Positions 1 to 12,000 of a stretch of 64,000 nucleotides of DNA are shown here, piece after piece; the first letter of the stretch is position 1, and the number at the start of each line of letters is the position of its first letter. Location of the stretch: the NCBI RefSeq assembly GCF_932526225.1, contig NC_064036.1:10423519-10487518 (forward strand), read 5' to 3'. Origin of the DNA: Nematostella vectensis (Eukaryota > Cnidaria > Anthozoa > Actiniaria > Edwardsiidae). The position numbers and the translations under genes were made by a program. The notes beneath the pieces are model-generated. The model searched no databases. It was not told the origin of the DNA and saw only the letters and a program-made list of their open reading frames with translations.

Positions 1-3000
1 AAAAACTGATTCATTACTCAGCTCATCGTTTGAGTTTGGTGCTTCTAAAATCGAACCAAAACCTCCCCCGTCAGAAAGTGCCAAGCCAAAACTCATCAAT
101 CACAATATCAAACCTGAAAAAGATCATGTGGACCCGATCTTTGGGAAGCTACTGAGTCAGCCCACTAGTGACGATGAGGACGATAGACTATTGAACAAGC
201 TGGTATTTGGTATTAAAGAGGTGTTTACCTTGGAAGATGATCCCGCCTTTCAAAAGGAGAAGACTCCGCCGCCCATGAGTCCTTCTATGAAAGCAAAGGC
301 GGAAGAACAGGAGCAGGCGTTTGCTGATAGTGTTTCCCAGTTCAAGGCGAGGTATGCTAAACCGAAAGAACCTCCACTCACTCCAGATTTAGAGACCACT
401 GATAATAAAAAAGACACCCCCTCCGTCACAGGTGTCCCAGAACAAGTAAAGTTGCAGCCACAAGTAGAAAATACAGAAGTGCGACGTCATAGAGAACCTG
501 CCCCCTCAGCGCAATTCTCAAAAGATGACATGGAACAAAAAAAGAGTAAGGATATAAATACTTTGGTCCATCCCGAGATGAAGCAGGAAAAGATGTCTGT
601 GAGCTCAGCTAGAGTAACAAAATCCATCACACAGACAAATAATTCTGTCAAGGAAACAGTTCCTAAAACAATCGTAGAAAATGAGAAACAACAAGAAGGG
701 TTTTTCACAAAATTCTTTATACGTAGTGAATATCACACAGAATCAGAGAAAAATGTCCCAGGTCAAACTAAAGCCAAGGATATTAGCCCCAACGCTAAAG
801 ACGGTACCAAAACGACAGGCAAAGAACATTACAAGACTGTACCTTCCCAGGTTTCTAATGAAGTAAAGAGGTCAGACGAGAAACCTACACTATCAGCACC
901 ACGTGCATATTCCTCTTTCAAGCCTGGTTCTATGGAAGCAGTTCCTAAAAGGACTGAAGAAAGTGTAAAGCACGAAGAAGGCTTTTTCTCAAAATTGTTC
1001 ACTCGTGATGACCACACAGTGCCAGAAAGGAAAGTGTTCGAAGGAATGACAGCAGCAACTACAAAATACAAGGTCGATTCCTCATCCGACAATGTGAAAG
1101 GGAAGGAACTGAAAAAAGAAGAACAGAATACAGAGAAATATAGTTGGAAGCAGGTGACTCCGCTAGCAGCTTCAGACACTATGAAAGGCAAAGAACCAAA
1201 GAAAGAAAGGCAAGAAGCCGAGAAAGATATCGGGGAGCTGGTTGAGCATCAACAAACCTCTTTACCAAATGTTACGAAAAATAGGCCCGAAGCAAGTCCA
1301 CCTAAAACTGACCCCAAAAAGCCCGAGGAGGGACGGTTCTCGCGGTTCCTCTCAAGTATTCTTGCAGAGCCTCCGAAAGATCTGGTAGATGATAAAAAAC
1401 CTAGTGATGAGCAGAAACCAAAAGCAGAGCCAAGCAAACAAAGGCAGGGAAATGTCACCGCGAATGTAGCCAAGATAACTAAAGCTCAAGATCAACCAAA
1501 GGGTGAAACACGTTCTGCTCAGAAACCGATAGATTCTTCAGGCATTACTCTAACTCAGAGAAAACAGACCGACGAGAAAAAAGTGATTTCCCTATCCATA
1601 TCTGACGAGATGAAAGGTAAGGAACCAAAGAGAGAGAAGCAAAAACCTGAGAAAGATGGGGCAAAACAGGCGCCTTTACCAAATATTACGAAAAATAGCC
1701 CCGAAGCAATTCCACCTCAAAATGAGCCCAAAAAGCCCGAGGAGGGGCGGTTCTCGCGGTTTCTCTCAAGTATGCTTGCAGAACCTCCTAAAGATGTGAT
1801 AGATGATAAGAAACCTAGTGATGTACAGAAACCAGAAGCATCGCCAAGCACACAAAGGCAGGGAAATGTCGCCGGAAATGAAGCCAAAGTTGAAGATCAA
1901 CCAAAGGGTAAAACACGTTCTGCTCAGAAGCCAATTGATGCTACCGCCGCTACTAAAAGTCAAAGAAATCAAACAGAAGAGAATAAAGCGACTTCAACAC
2001 TACCCAAAGAACAAAAGGAACAGGTTAGGAATTGGGAAACAGAAATAACAAAACGCCAGCAAGTCACTGTTCCCGCTAATGACAAAAAGATGCCAAGTGA
2101 CCAGCATCTTGCCCATAAACAGGAGAAAAAAGAGGATGTTCAGAGTGAACCTCTAAGCATAAAAGATCCAAATAAAGCAAAGGTGAGCAATTCACCATCC
2201 ATTCCACTTGAGGCTCTCGCAGAGCACGAGATGGAGCCAATGCAAGAGGAAGACGATACACTGTCCAAGCTGATCTTTAAGTTCCGGGCGTTTTCAGGAC
2301 AACCACAACCACCAAAAAGCGAGCACCTAAATGCTAAGAAACACTCGAATGTTCAAAGTACGCAAGAGAAAGAGAAGGCGGGCAAGCAGCCAGCAATTGC
2401 TGGTCAGCAATCACGCGAAGTATCGGCATCAGGAAAAGAAGATATACCAGAAACGGGAACTGCTACTGGCGTGCCAAAAGAGAGATCTGCTCCGACTAAA
2501 GAAACAGTAAAGCCAAAAGAGGAGGAAAAAGCAGAGGAAAAAGGTATTTTTAGCAAGCTGGTGTTTAGGATGGGTGGCGCAAGAGCCAAGGAATTGGAGC
2601 TCGAACGGCAGAGGCATGCACGTGCCAAAGAAAACTGGAAGAAAGCGGTTCGTGTTGCTACTAAGGCGAGACGGAAGCAAGAAGTCGAGAAGACGCGCGA
2701 GATCATCAAACAGCTTGAGAAAAAGAAGTCACAAGAGGAAGGCAGACTCTCAAAGCTAATGTTCAGGATTATGGGATCAGATTCAAAGCATACTAAATCA
2801 ACAAAAGACGAAAAAAGCAAAACGGTACCAGAAAAGCAGGTGCAAGCACAGACGAAACGAATGGAGACTGAAGTAAAACCAACGAAGAGTGAACTTGAGA
2901 ATAACAATGAAAAGCATATGAATGATCTACACGATGAAAGTGCGTTTTCCAAGTTGGTTTTCAAATTAAGAGCGGGATCACACAGCGAATCAAAGCCACC

Positions 3001-6000
3001 AACTACTGCAGAGTCAACCATGACAAAGAAACACGACCAACGCCCTCAAACAAATGTAGAAAATGAACCGCCTGTAGAAGAGAAGGAAAAACCTGAGCTG
3101 AAGAGCGAAGTGAAAAACATCCCTGCCTCTGACAAGCAGCCTAAAGAGGAGGGGGGGTTGTTTAGGTTTGTTTCGAAATTTACGGAACATTCAAATGAAG
3201 CAAGTGAAGCTGTAAAGCCGTCTGAGCAGCAAAGAAAGGCACCATCTGCACATGAAAAACCTGAGCTTGTCGGACAACCATCTGAACCTGGAAAGGGCAA
3301 GCAGAAAGCAGGGTTGGCTAGAGAGGATGCAACCTTCAAGTCTTCATCTCAGCCAAAACCTCAGCCTACAGCTCAGCAAACCATTTTGAAAAATACAAAG
3401 CCAAGGGAAACGTTGAATCGTCAGGGCTCAAATCCTGTAAGACCAGATTCTCTTCCAGTCACTCCAACATCGTCATTCCCAAAGGAGGAGCCAAAGGGAG
3501 GACTGTTTTCCAAGTTTGTTTCAAGGCTAGTCGAGGAAGCCCCTCGTGGAGAAACAAATGCAACACAAAAGGCATCCACTAATATACAGAAGGACACGAA
3601 TCTGCCTCCAGCTATGAAAGAATCAAAGATAGACACGCGACAAGCAGTGGAAGAGAGTGAGCTGTCTCTGGCAGAGCAGCACAGAAGAGCCAGAGCAGCT
3701 GCAAAAACCGAAGTGCGTGCGAATAACAGAACGGAACAAGAGGAGAATCCCGAGAAAGCGGTGGAGGTCGAAAAGTTGCCAGGGCCGCAAATGATAGGAC
3801 AAAATACTACATATGAAAGCGAAGGTGGTCTGTTCTCTAAACTTGGTTTGAGGCATCCTACTGAGCCACCTGGAAAACAGAAAATAATTCGCCAGGTCTC
3901 AAAAAGTGAATCTGAGGCAGGACCAAAAACGGGAACGGGAAACGAATCACGAGCGGATTCACAACAAAACCCAACAAAGAAGGTGACAGTGGCGTCAGTT
4001 ACTGCACCAAAGCAACAGAAGATGCCCGAGGAAGGGCGATTTGCTAAGCTCATGACAAATATGTTAGCCCAGCCTACCCAGAATGCTGACAATTCAAAGA
4101 AACCCCCCCAAGAAAAAACACAAGAGAGATTAAACAGTAAAGCTGATACGAAGAAAGGCTTGAAAGAGGAGATCAAAACAACGCCGATCGTTAGTTCCTC
4201 GGGCCAGGCTAAGAAAAATGAGCGAAAGGTCCTCCCAAAGGATAAGCCAACGAATGACACACTAGCGGAGAAGAAAGTCTCAAAACCTGAAGATACAGTG
4301 GAGAAAAAATCCGAAGAAGGACGTTTCTCCAGGTTTATCTCCAGTATGCTATCAGAGCCAGATCCAGCTCATCCAGGGAAAGACAAAGAGCAAGACAAGA
4401 AAGATGACAGTACTCAGGTTTTGCCAGCTAGAATGGTCGTACAAGATGAGAAGAAAGAGGCTAAAAAGACCGCAGAAAATACATGGAAGAAAAATGTATC
4501 CAATCCTAAGACAATCCCTGAGGGAGAACATAAACCAGAAGAACAGACAAAACCGGAAGATGGGGCATTCTCAAGGTTCCTCTCAGGTATGCTTGTTGAA
4601 CCTGCTAAAGGCAGTGGTTATGATAAAAAGTCTAGTGTACAACAGATTAATGCTAAGAAATCGATGCCTAGAGATGACAGGGTAGAGAAGCCTGCACTAA
4701 AAACGAGTGTGCAAGAAAGCAAAGAGCCAAGTGGTGTGAGTAAGCCAGAAGTGTCAACGGTTCCACCACATCCAAAGACCCAAAGTACCCGATTGGCGAG
4801 TACACAACAAAGCAAGGAACGAGAAAACTCAGGCAAGGCAGCAATATCGACAACACAGGCCATGCCTAAAGATTCTCAGACTTCAAATACAAGAGGCAAG
4901 AATGAGCGAGAAGTCACGAGAGTGCCAGTAGCAACGAGGCCTGAGCAAGGCGTTAAGACACCGAATGACCCTAAAGGCAACAATGAGGTGAAGAAAGAGA
5001 AACAATCCGAGGGCCGCTTTTCCATGTTCTTATCGAGTATGCTTGCCGAAACGCCAAAAGATGAAAATTCTGGAATCCAAACATCGAAACCGAGGGAGGT
5101 AAAGACAACGTCTAAGACGTCAGTACTAGAAGAGCGAGATCCCGTAGACAACTCTAAACGGGAGACACCGAATATTACTCGACAGGATGCCAAACCTAAG
5201 AACCAACAAAGAGAAGAGAGCAAACCCGAGACGGGACGTTTCTCAAAGTTTTTATCAAGTATGCTTGCAGAGCCTGTAGCAGAGGAACCGAAAAAAGAAG
5301 AACAATCGAAACTGTCAATCCGTAGTCAGTCGCAAACTGATGGAAAAGTAGAAGAAGCAAGTAAAGCTGATGACCATCAAGAGAAGGTTAAAAAGATGGC
5401 CGAGCACAAGGATGCAAAGGTTTATCATCCTGCTAAAGCAAAGCCGTCAATACCAAGTGACGACAAGAAGGCGCAAACCGATACCATGCAAGAGGAAGGC
5501 CTGTTTTCGAAACTTGTGTTCAGAATGACCGATTCTCAATCCAATGAGAAACCCAAGACACGAGAACACAATATTGTGAGTAGGTCAAGAGAAGAAGATC
5601 ATAGAAACTTGAGCATTGAGAAATCAGCAACCTTATCAAAAACGCCTAGTCTTTCAGAAAAGGCTACTGACATGAAAGTAAAAGAAAAACCACAGTCCAA
5701 ACAAGCATCAGAAGGAAAGTTATCTAAGTTCGTTTTCGGCCTGATATCTGATAGTCAACAAGAGCCAGAGAAAACCAAAGTTGCCGAAGGTGCGGTACCA
5801 AAGAAAAGCAAACTGCAGCCAAGTCAGCAGAAACTTCCAGATAACAGCAAATGTGAGTACAAGGCTACACCGAAAGAAAAGCAATACAGCAGTCAAGATG
5901 ACATACAGATTGGAAAGCCTAAAGGGCTCTCAAAGTTTGCCTCGCCAGACGTTACAGAAACTCCAGCTTCAAGTGAATTACTCGTGAACGAAAGGTTAAC

Positions 6001-9000
6001 CAGTCAGGTTACTTCAAGAAGAACTTATAAAATCTCTCAACCGAAAGCTTCAGGTGACAATTATTTATCACATCTGGTTTCTAAAATTGGCAAAGAGCCT
6101 GTGAAAGATTTGAGATCAAATGAGAACACTGTTTTCAAGCAAGAAACTACATCTTCTTCGAGCAGGAAGGATACTGAGCATCCTGTAGAACCAAACCGCG
6201 CCCCTCAAGCAGAAGAAGACGAGGAAGTTGGATTATTCTCAAAGCTTATTTTCCAATCAAAAGTTGAGCAGTCCAGCCCTGAACAAGCCGCCAGTAGATT
6301 CCAGAGCTCCAAAAACAAAGACTATTCACGTCAACAAAGCCGTAAAGATGAAACGTTTGGCACTTCCGAGAAACCAGATATCTCTCATGTTGTCATGAGC
6401 GGAGCATTCGGGCGTCATGGAGTCTTTGTGCCAAAAGATAATCGAGCTGACCAAAAGACTAGAAAGCCTAGAAGTCAATCGCAAAGCGAAGCAGAAAGCG
6501 TACTGTCCCGCATAGTTTCCAAAGTGAAAGAAAACCTTGAACAAGGATCAATTCAAAAGAAGTCTCCTGCATGGCAAAAAGTGAGAACTGCAATTGATAA
6601 GGGTAACTTCCGAAACAGCGCCGAAAGAGAAGCTGAATATCATGATCAGCAATTTCCGAAGAAGTCTTATAAAGCTGAATGCCGTGCAAGAACTGTTGGC
6701 TGGAAAAAAGTAAGACGTGCTATCGACCAAGGCAAATTCCAAGAATTCATAAGATCTGAGCAAAATCGAGCAATCAAAATTGCAGAGTTCATGGCAAGAA
6801 GAAGACAACCTAGCAGTACATGCGTGGCTAGATCTATTGGATGGAGAAAAGTACGATGTGCCATCGATCAAGGAAAGTTCCGAAAATACATAAGATCAGA
6901 GCAAACTCGAGCGATCAAAATTGCACAGTTTATGGCAAGAAGAAGCCATCGTCGACCAGTTTGCCAAGCACGGTCTGTTGGTTGGAAAAAAGTACGACGC
7001 GCTATTGATCAAGGGAAATTTCGAGAATACATAAGATGGGAACAGATAAGACAAAGAAGAATTGCAGAGTTCATAGCAAAAAGAAGCTGTCGTCCACCCA
7101 TTTGCAATGCGCGTTCTGTTGGATGGAGAAAAGTACGACATGCTATTGATCAAGGGAAATTTCGAGAATACATAAGATCGGAGGAGACTCGAATGATCAA
7201 AATTGCAGAGTTTATGGCAAGAAGATGCCATCGTCGACCAGTTTGCAATGCACGTTCTGTCGGCTGGAGAAAAGTACGGCGTGCTATTGACCAAGGGAAA
7301 TTCCGAGAATACATGCGTTCGGAACAGATAAGACAAAGAAGAATTGCAGAGTTCATGTTTAGAAGAAGCCATCGTAGAACTGTGTGCCGTGCAAGATCTA
7401 TTGGATGGATAAAAGTACGGCGTGCCATCAGCCAAGGCAAATTCAGAGAATACATAAAATCTGAACAAACTCAAGCGATCAAAATGGCAAAGTTCGTGGC
7501 AAGAAGAAGCAATCGTCGACCAGTTTGCAAAGCGCGTTCTGTCGGGTGGAGAAAAGTACGACGTGCTATTGACCAAGGCAATTTCCGAGAATACATGAGA
7601 TCGGAACATATAAGACAAAGAAGAATTGCAGAGTTCATGTCAAAAAGAAGCCAACCTAGCAGTAAATGCCTGGCTAGATCTGTTGGATGGAGAAAAGTAC
7701 GACGTGCTATTGATCATGGCAAATTCCGAGAATACAAAAGATTGGAACAGATAAGACAAAGAAGAATTGCAGAGTTCACGTTTAAAAGAAGCCATCGTAG
7801 ACTTGTGTGCGGTGCACGATCTGTTGGGTGGATAAAATTGCGTCGTGCCATCAACCAAGGCAAATTCAGAGAATACATAAGATCGGAGGAAATTCGAATA
7901 ATCAAAATGGCAGAGTTCATGGCAAGGGGAAGCCATCGTCGGCCAGTTTGCAATGCACGTTCTGTCGGCTGGAGAAAAGTACGGCGTGCTATTGACCAAG
8001 GGAAATTCCGGGAATACATGAGATCGGAACAGATAAGACAAAGAAGAATCGCAGAGTTCATAGCAAAAAGAAGCTGTCGTCCACCCATTTGCAATGCGCG
8101 TTCTGTTGGATGGAGAAAAGTACGACATGCTATTGATCAAGGGAAATTTCGAGAATACATAAGATCGGAGGAGACTCGAATGATCAAAATTGCAGAGTTT
8201 ATGGCAAGAAGATGCCATCGTCGACCAGTTTGCAATGCACGTTCTGTCGGCTGGAGAAAAGTACGGTGTGCTATTGACCAAGGGAAATTCCGAGAATACA
8301 TGCGTTCGGAACAGATAAGACAAAGAAGAATTGCAGAGTTCATGTCAAAAAGAAGCCAACCTAGCAGTAAATGCCTGGCTAGATCTGTTGGATGGAGAAA
8401 AGTACGACGTGCTATTGATCAGGGCAAATTCCGAGAATACATAAGATCGGAACAGATAAGACAAAGAAGAATTGCAGAGTTCACGTTTAAAAGAAGCCAT
8501 CGTAGACTTGTGTGCGGTGCACGATCTGTTGGGTGGATAAAAGTGCGTCGTGCCATCAACCAAGGCAAATTCAGAAAATACATAAGATCGGAGGAAATTC
8601 GAATGATCAAAATGGCAGAGTTCATGGCAAGGAGAAGCCATCGTCGACCAGTTTGCAATGCACGTTCTGTCGGCTGGAAAAAAGTACGTCGTGCTATTGA
8701 CCAAGGGAAATTCAGGGAATACATGAGATCGGAACAGATAAGACAAAGAAGAATCGCAGAGTTCGTGTTTAGAAGAAGCCATCGTAGAACTGTGTGCCGT
8801 GCACGATCTATTGGATGGATAAAAGTGCGTCGTGCCATCAACCAAGGCAAATTCAGAGAATACATAAGATCGGAGGAAATTCGAATGATCAAAATTGCAG
8901 AGTTTATGGCAAGAAGAAGCCATCGTCGACCAGTTTGCAATGCACGTTCTGTCGGCTGGAGAAAAGTACGGCGTGCTATTGACCAAGGGAAATTCCGAGA

Positions 9001-12000
9001 ATACATGCGTTCGGAACAGATAAGACAAAGAAGAATTGCAGAGTTTATGTTTAGAGGAATCCATCGTAGAACTGTGTGCCGTGCAAGATCTATAGGGTGG
9101 ATAAAAGTACGGCGTGCCATCAGCCAAGGCAAGTTCAGAAAATACATAAGATCGGAGGAAATTCGAATGATCAAAATGGCAGAGTTCATGGCAAGGAGAA
9201 GCCATCGTCGACCAGTTTGCAATGCACGTTCTGTCGGCTGGAAAAAAGTACGTCGTGCTATTGACCAAGGGAAATTCAGGGAATACATGAGATCGGAACA
9301 GATAAGACAGAGAAGAATCGCAGAGTTCGTGTTTAGAAGAAGCCATCGTAGAACTGTGTGCCGTGCACGATCTATTAGATGGATAAAAGTGCGTCGTGCC
9401 ATCAACCAAGGCAAATTCAGAGAATACATAAGATCGGAGGAAATTCGAATGATCAAAATTGCAGAGTTTATGGCAAGAAGAAGCCATCGTCGACCAGTTT
9501 GCAATGCACGTTCTGTCGGCTGGAGAAAAGTACGGCGTGCTATTGACCAAGGGAAATTCCGAGAATACATGCGTTCGGAACAGATGAGACAAAGAAGAAT
9601 TGCAGAGTTTATGTTTAGAGGAATCCATCGTAGAACTGTGTGCCGTGCAAGATCTATAGGGTGGATAAAAGTACGGCGTGCCATCAGCCAAGGCAAGTTC
9701 AGAGAATACATAAGATCGGAGGAAATTCGAATGATCAAAATGGCAGAGTTCATGGCAAGGAGAAGCCATCGTCGACCAGTTTGCAATGCACGTTCTGTCG
9801 GCTGGAAAAAAATACGTCGTGCTATTGACTATGGAAAATTCCGAGAATACATGAGATCGGAACAGATAAGACAAAGAAGAATTGCAGAGTTCATGTTTAG
9901 AAGAAGCCATCGTAGAACTGTGTGCCGTGCAAGATCTATTGGGTGGATAAAAGTACGGCGTGCCATCAGCCAAGGCAAATTCAGAGAATACATAAGATGG
10001 GAGGAAATTCGAATGATCAAAATTGCAGAGTTTATGGCAAGAAGAAGCCATCGTCGACAATTTTGCAATGCACGTTCTGTCGGCTGGATAAAAGTACGGC
10101 GTGCTATTGACCATGGAAAATTCCGAGAATACATGAGATCGGAACAGATAAGACAAAGAAGAATTGCAGAGTTCATGTTTAGAAGAAGCCATCGTAGAAC
10201 TGGGTGCCGTGCAAGATCTATTGGGTGGATAAAAGTACGGCGTGCCATCAGCCAAGGCAAGTTCAGAGAATACATAAGATGGGAAGAAATTCGAATGATT
10301 AAAATTGCAGAGTTTATGGCAAGAAGAAGCCATCGTCGACCAGTTTGCAATGCACGTTCTGTCGGCTGGAGAAAAGTACGGCGTGCTATTGACCAAGGGA
10401 AATTCCGAGAATACATGCGTTCGGAACAGATAAGACAAAGAAGAATTGCAGAGTTCATGTTTAGAAGAAGCCATCGTAGAACTGTGTGCCGTGCAAGAGC
10501 CATTGGGTGGATAAAAGTGCGTCGTGCCATCAACCAAGGCAAATTCAGAGAATACATAAAATCTAAACAAACTCGAGCAATAAAAATTGCAGAGTTCATG
10601 GCGAAAGGAAGCCATCGTAGAACTGTGTGCCGTGCAAGATCTATCGGGTGGATAAAAGTACGGCGTGCCATCATCCAAGGCAAATTCCGAGAATACATAC
10701 AATCTGAACAAACTCGAGCGATCAAAATTGCAAAGTTCACGGCAAAAGGAAGCCATCGTCGTCCTGTTTGCAAAGCGGTTTCTGTTGGCTGGAGAAACGT
10801 GCGCCGTGCTATTGATCAAGGGAAATTTCGGGAGTACATTCCATTGGAGCAAATTCAATCAAAGAAGATTGCGGAGTTCATGACAAGAAGAAGCCAACGT
10901 AGCATCGCATGCCGTGCTAGATCTGTTGGATGGAGAAAAGTAAGACGTGCGATCGATCAAGGCAAATTCCGAGAATACATAAGATCGGAGGAAATTCGAA
11001 TGATCAAAATTGCAGAGTTCATCGCAAGAAGAATCCATCTTAGACCTGTTTCTAAAGCGCGTTCAGTTGGGTGGAGAAAAGTGCGGCGTGCTATTGACCA
11101 AGGCAAATTCCGAGAATACATCAGATCAGAGCAAATAAGTGCACTGAGGACTGCAGAATGTATGGCAAGAATAGGCAATCGTCGACCTGTTTCCCAAGCA
11201 CGTTCTGTTGGGTGGAGAAAAGTACGACGTGCCATCAACCATGGCAAATTCCGAGAGTACTCGAGGGCAGTAAAAGCTGCAAATCTCATGAGGAATGGAA
11301 AGGATTGGAATACAGTTTGTAGATCACGGTCTGCTGGTTGGAGAAAAGTGCACCGAGCTATTGTCAAAGGGATGTTCAGGGAGTACAATAGAAAAGAGAA
11401 GCTACGAACGGCAAAAATCTCTGAGTTTATAGCAAAGAAAAGCTACAAAGTGCGATCGGTCGGATGGAAGAAGGTCCGTCGAGCTATTGATGAGGGGAAG
11501 TTCAAGAAGTATTCCAGGAGCCAAGACTCGGCAGTTAAAGCAGCAGAAGCAGGAGAAGAAGCAGAAAATGGTATGTTCTCACGTTTCTTGTCCAAAGTTA
11601 ACGAAGCTCGAGATGCACAACAGTCATCAGGTTCCCATGTCTCAAAATCGAAAAAAGCGGAGGAACCTTCTTTGTCTTCAATGTTTGGACGTTTCAAGAC
11701 TTCGTTCTTTAATAGTTCCCCAGATGAGAAACAAAAGACAGTGGCAAAGCCTGTGGCAAAACAAGAACGTAACAAGAACTCTCCAAGAGGAGAAAGAAAG
11801 AAGAAGAAACCTATCAAAACGCAAACAACATATAAGACCTACGGTAGTTTTGGAACGTTTGAGATTCGACAGGACGCCATAGACGAGCTTGTATCAACGA
11901 CTGAAAAACTTGTAGACAATATTGACGATATGAACGCCAAAAAGACACGGCATCAAAAGCATCCGAAAGTCGGATCTGGGAAACGGACCACATTAAGGGC

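Noticed and set aside
126-130. Start of the giant protein at ATG 126 or GTG 128
   Set aside because: ATG 126 is out of frame. The GTG lies inside a frame that is already open from the left edge, with the same composition.
2404-3021. 205-codon minus frame, and 3421-4260 minus frame (279 codons), opposite the giant exon
   Set aside because: Ser/Phe/Cys-rich antisense shadows of a Lys/Glu-rich coding exon.
8345-10858. 837-codon open frame on the minus strand opposite the 47-residue array
   Set aside because: It exists only because the 141-bp unit (a multiple of 3) has no stop in that antisense frame. The translated repeats are the mirror of the coding array, and the sense frame extends far beyond on both sides.
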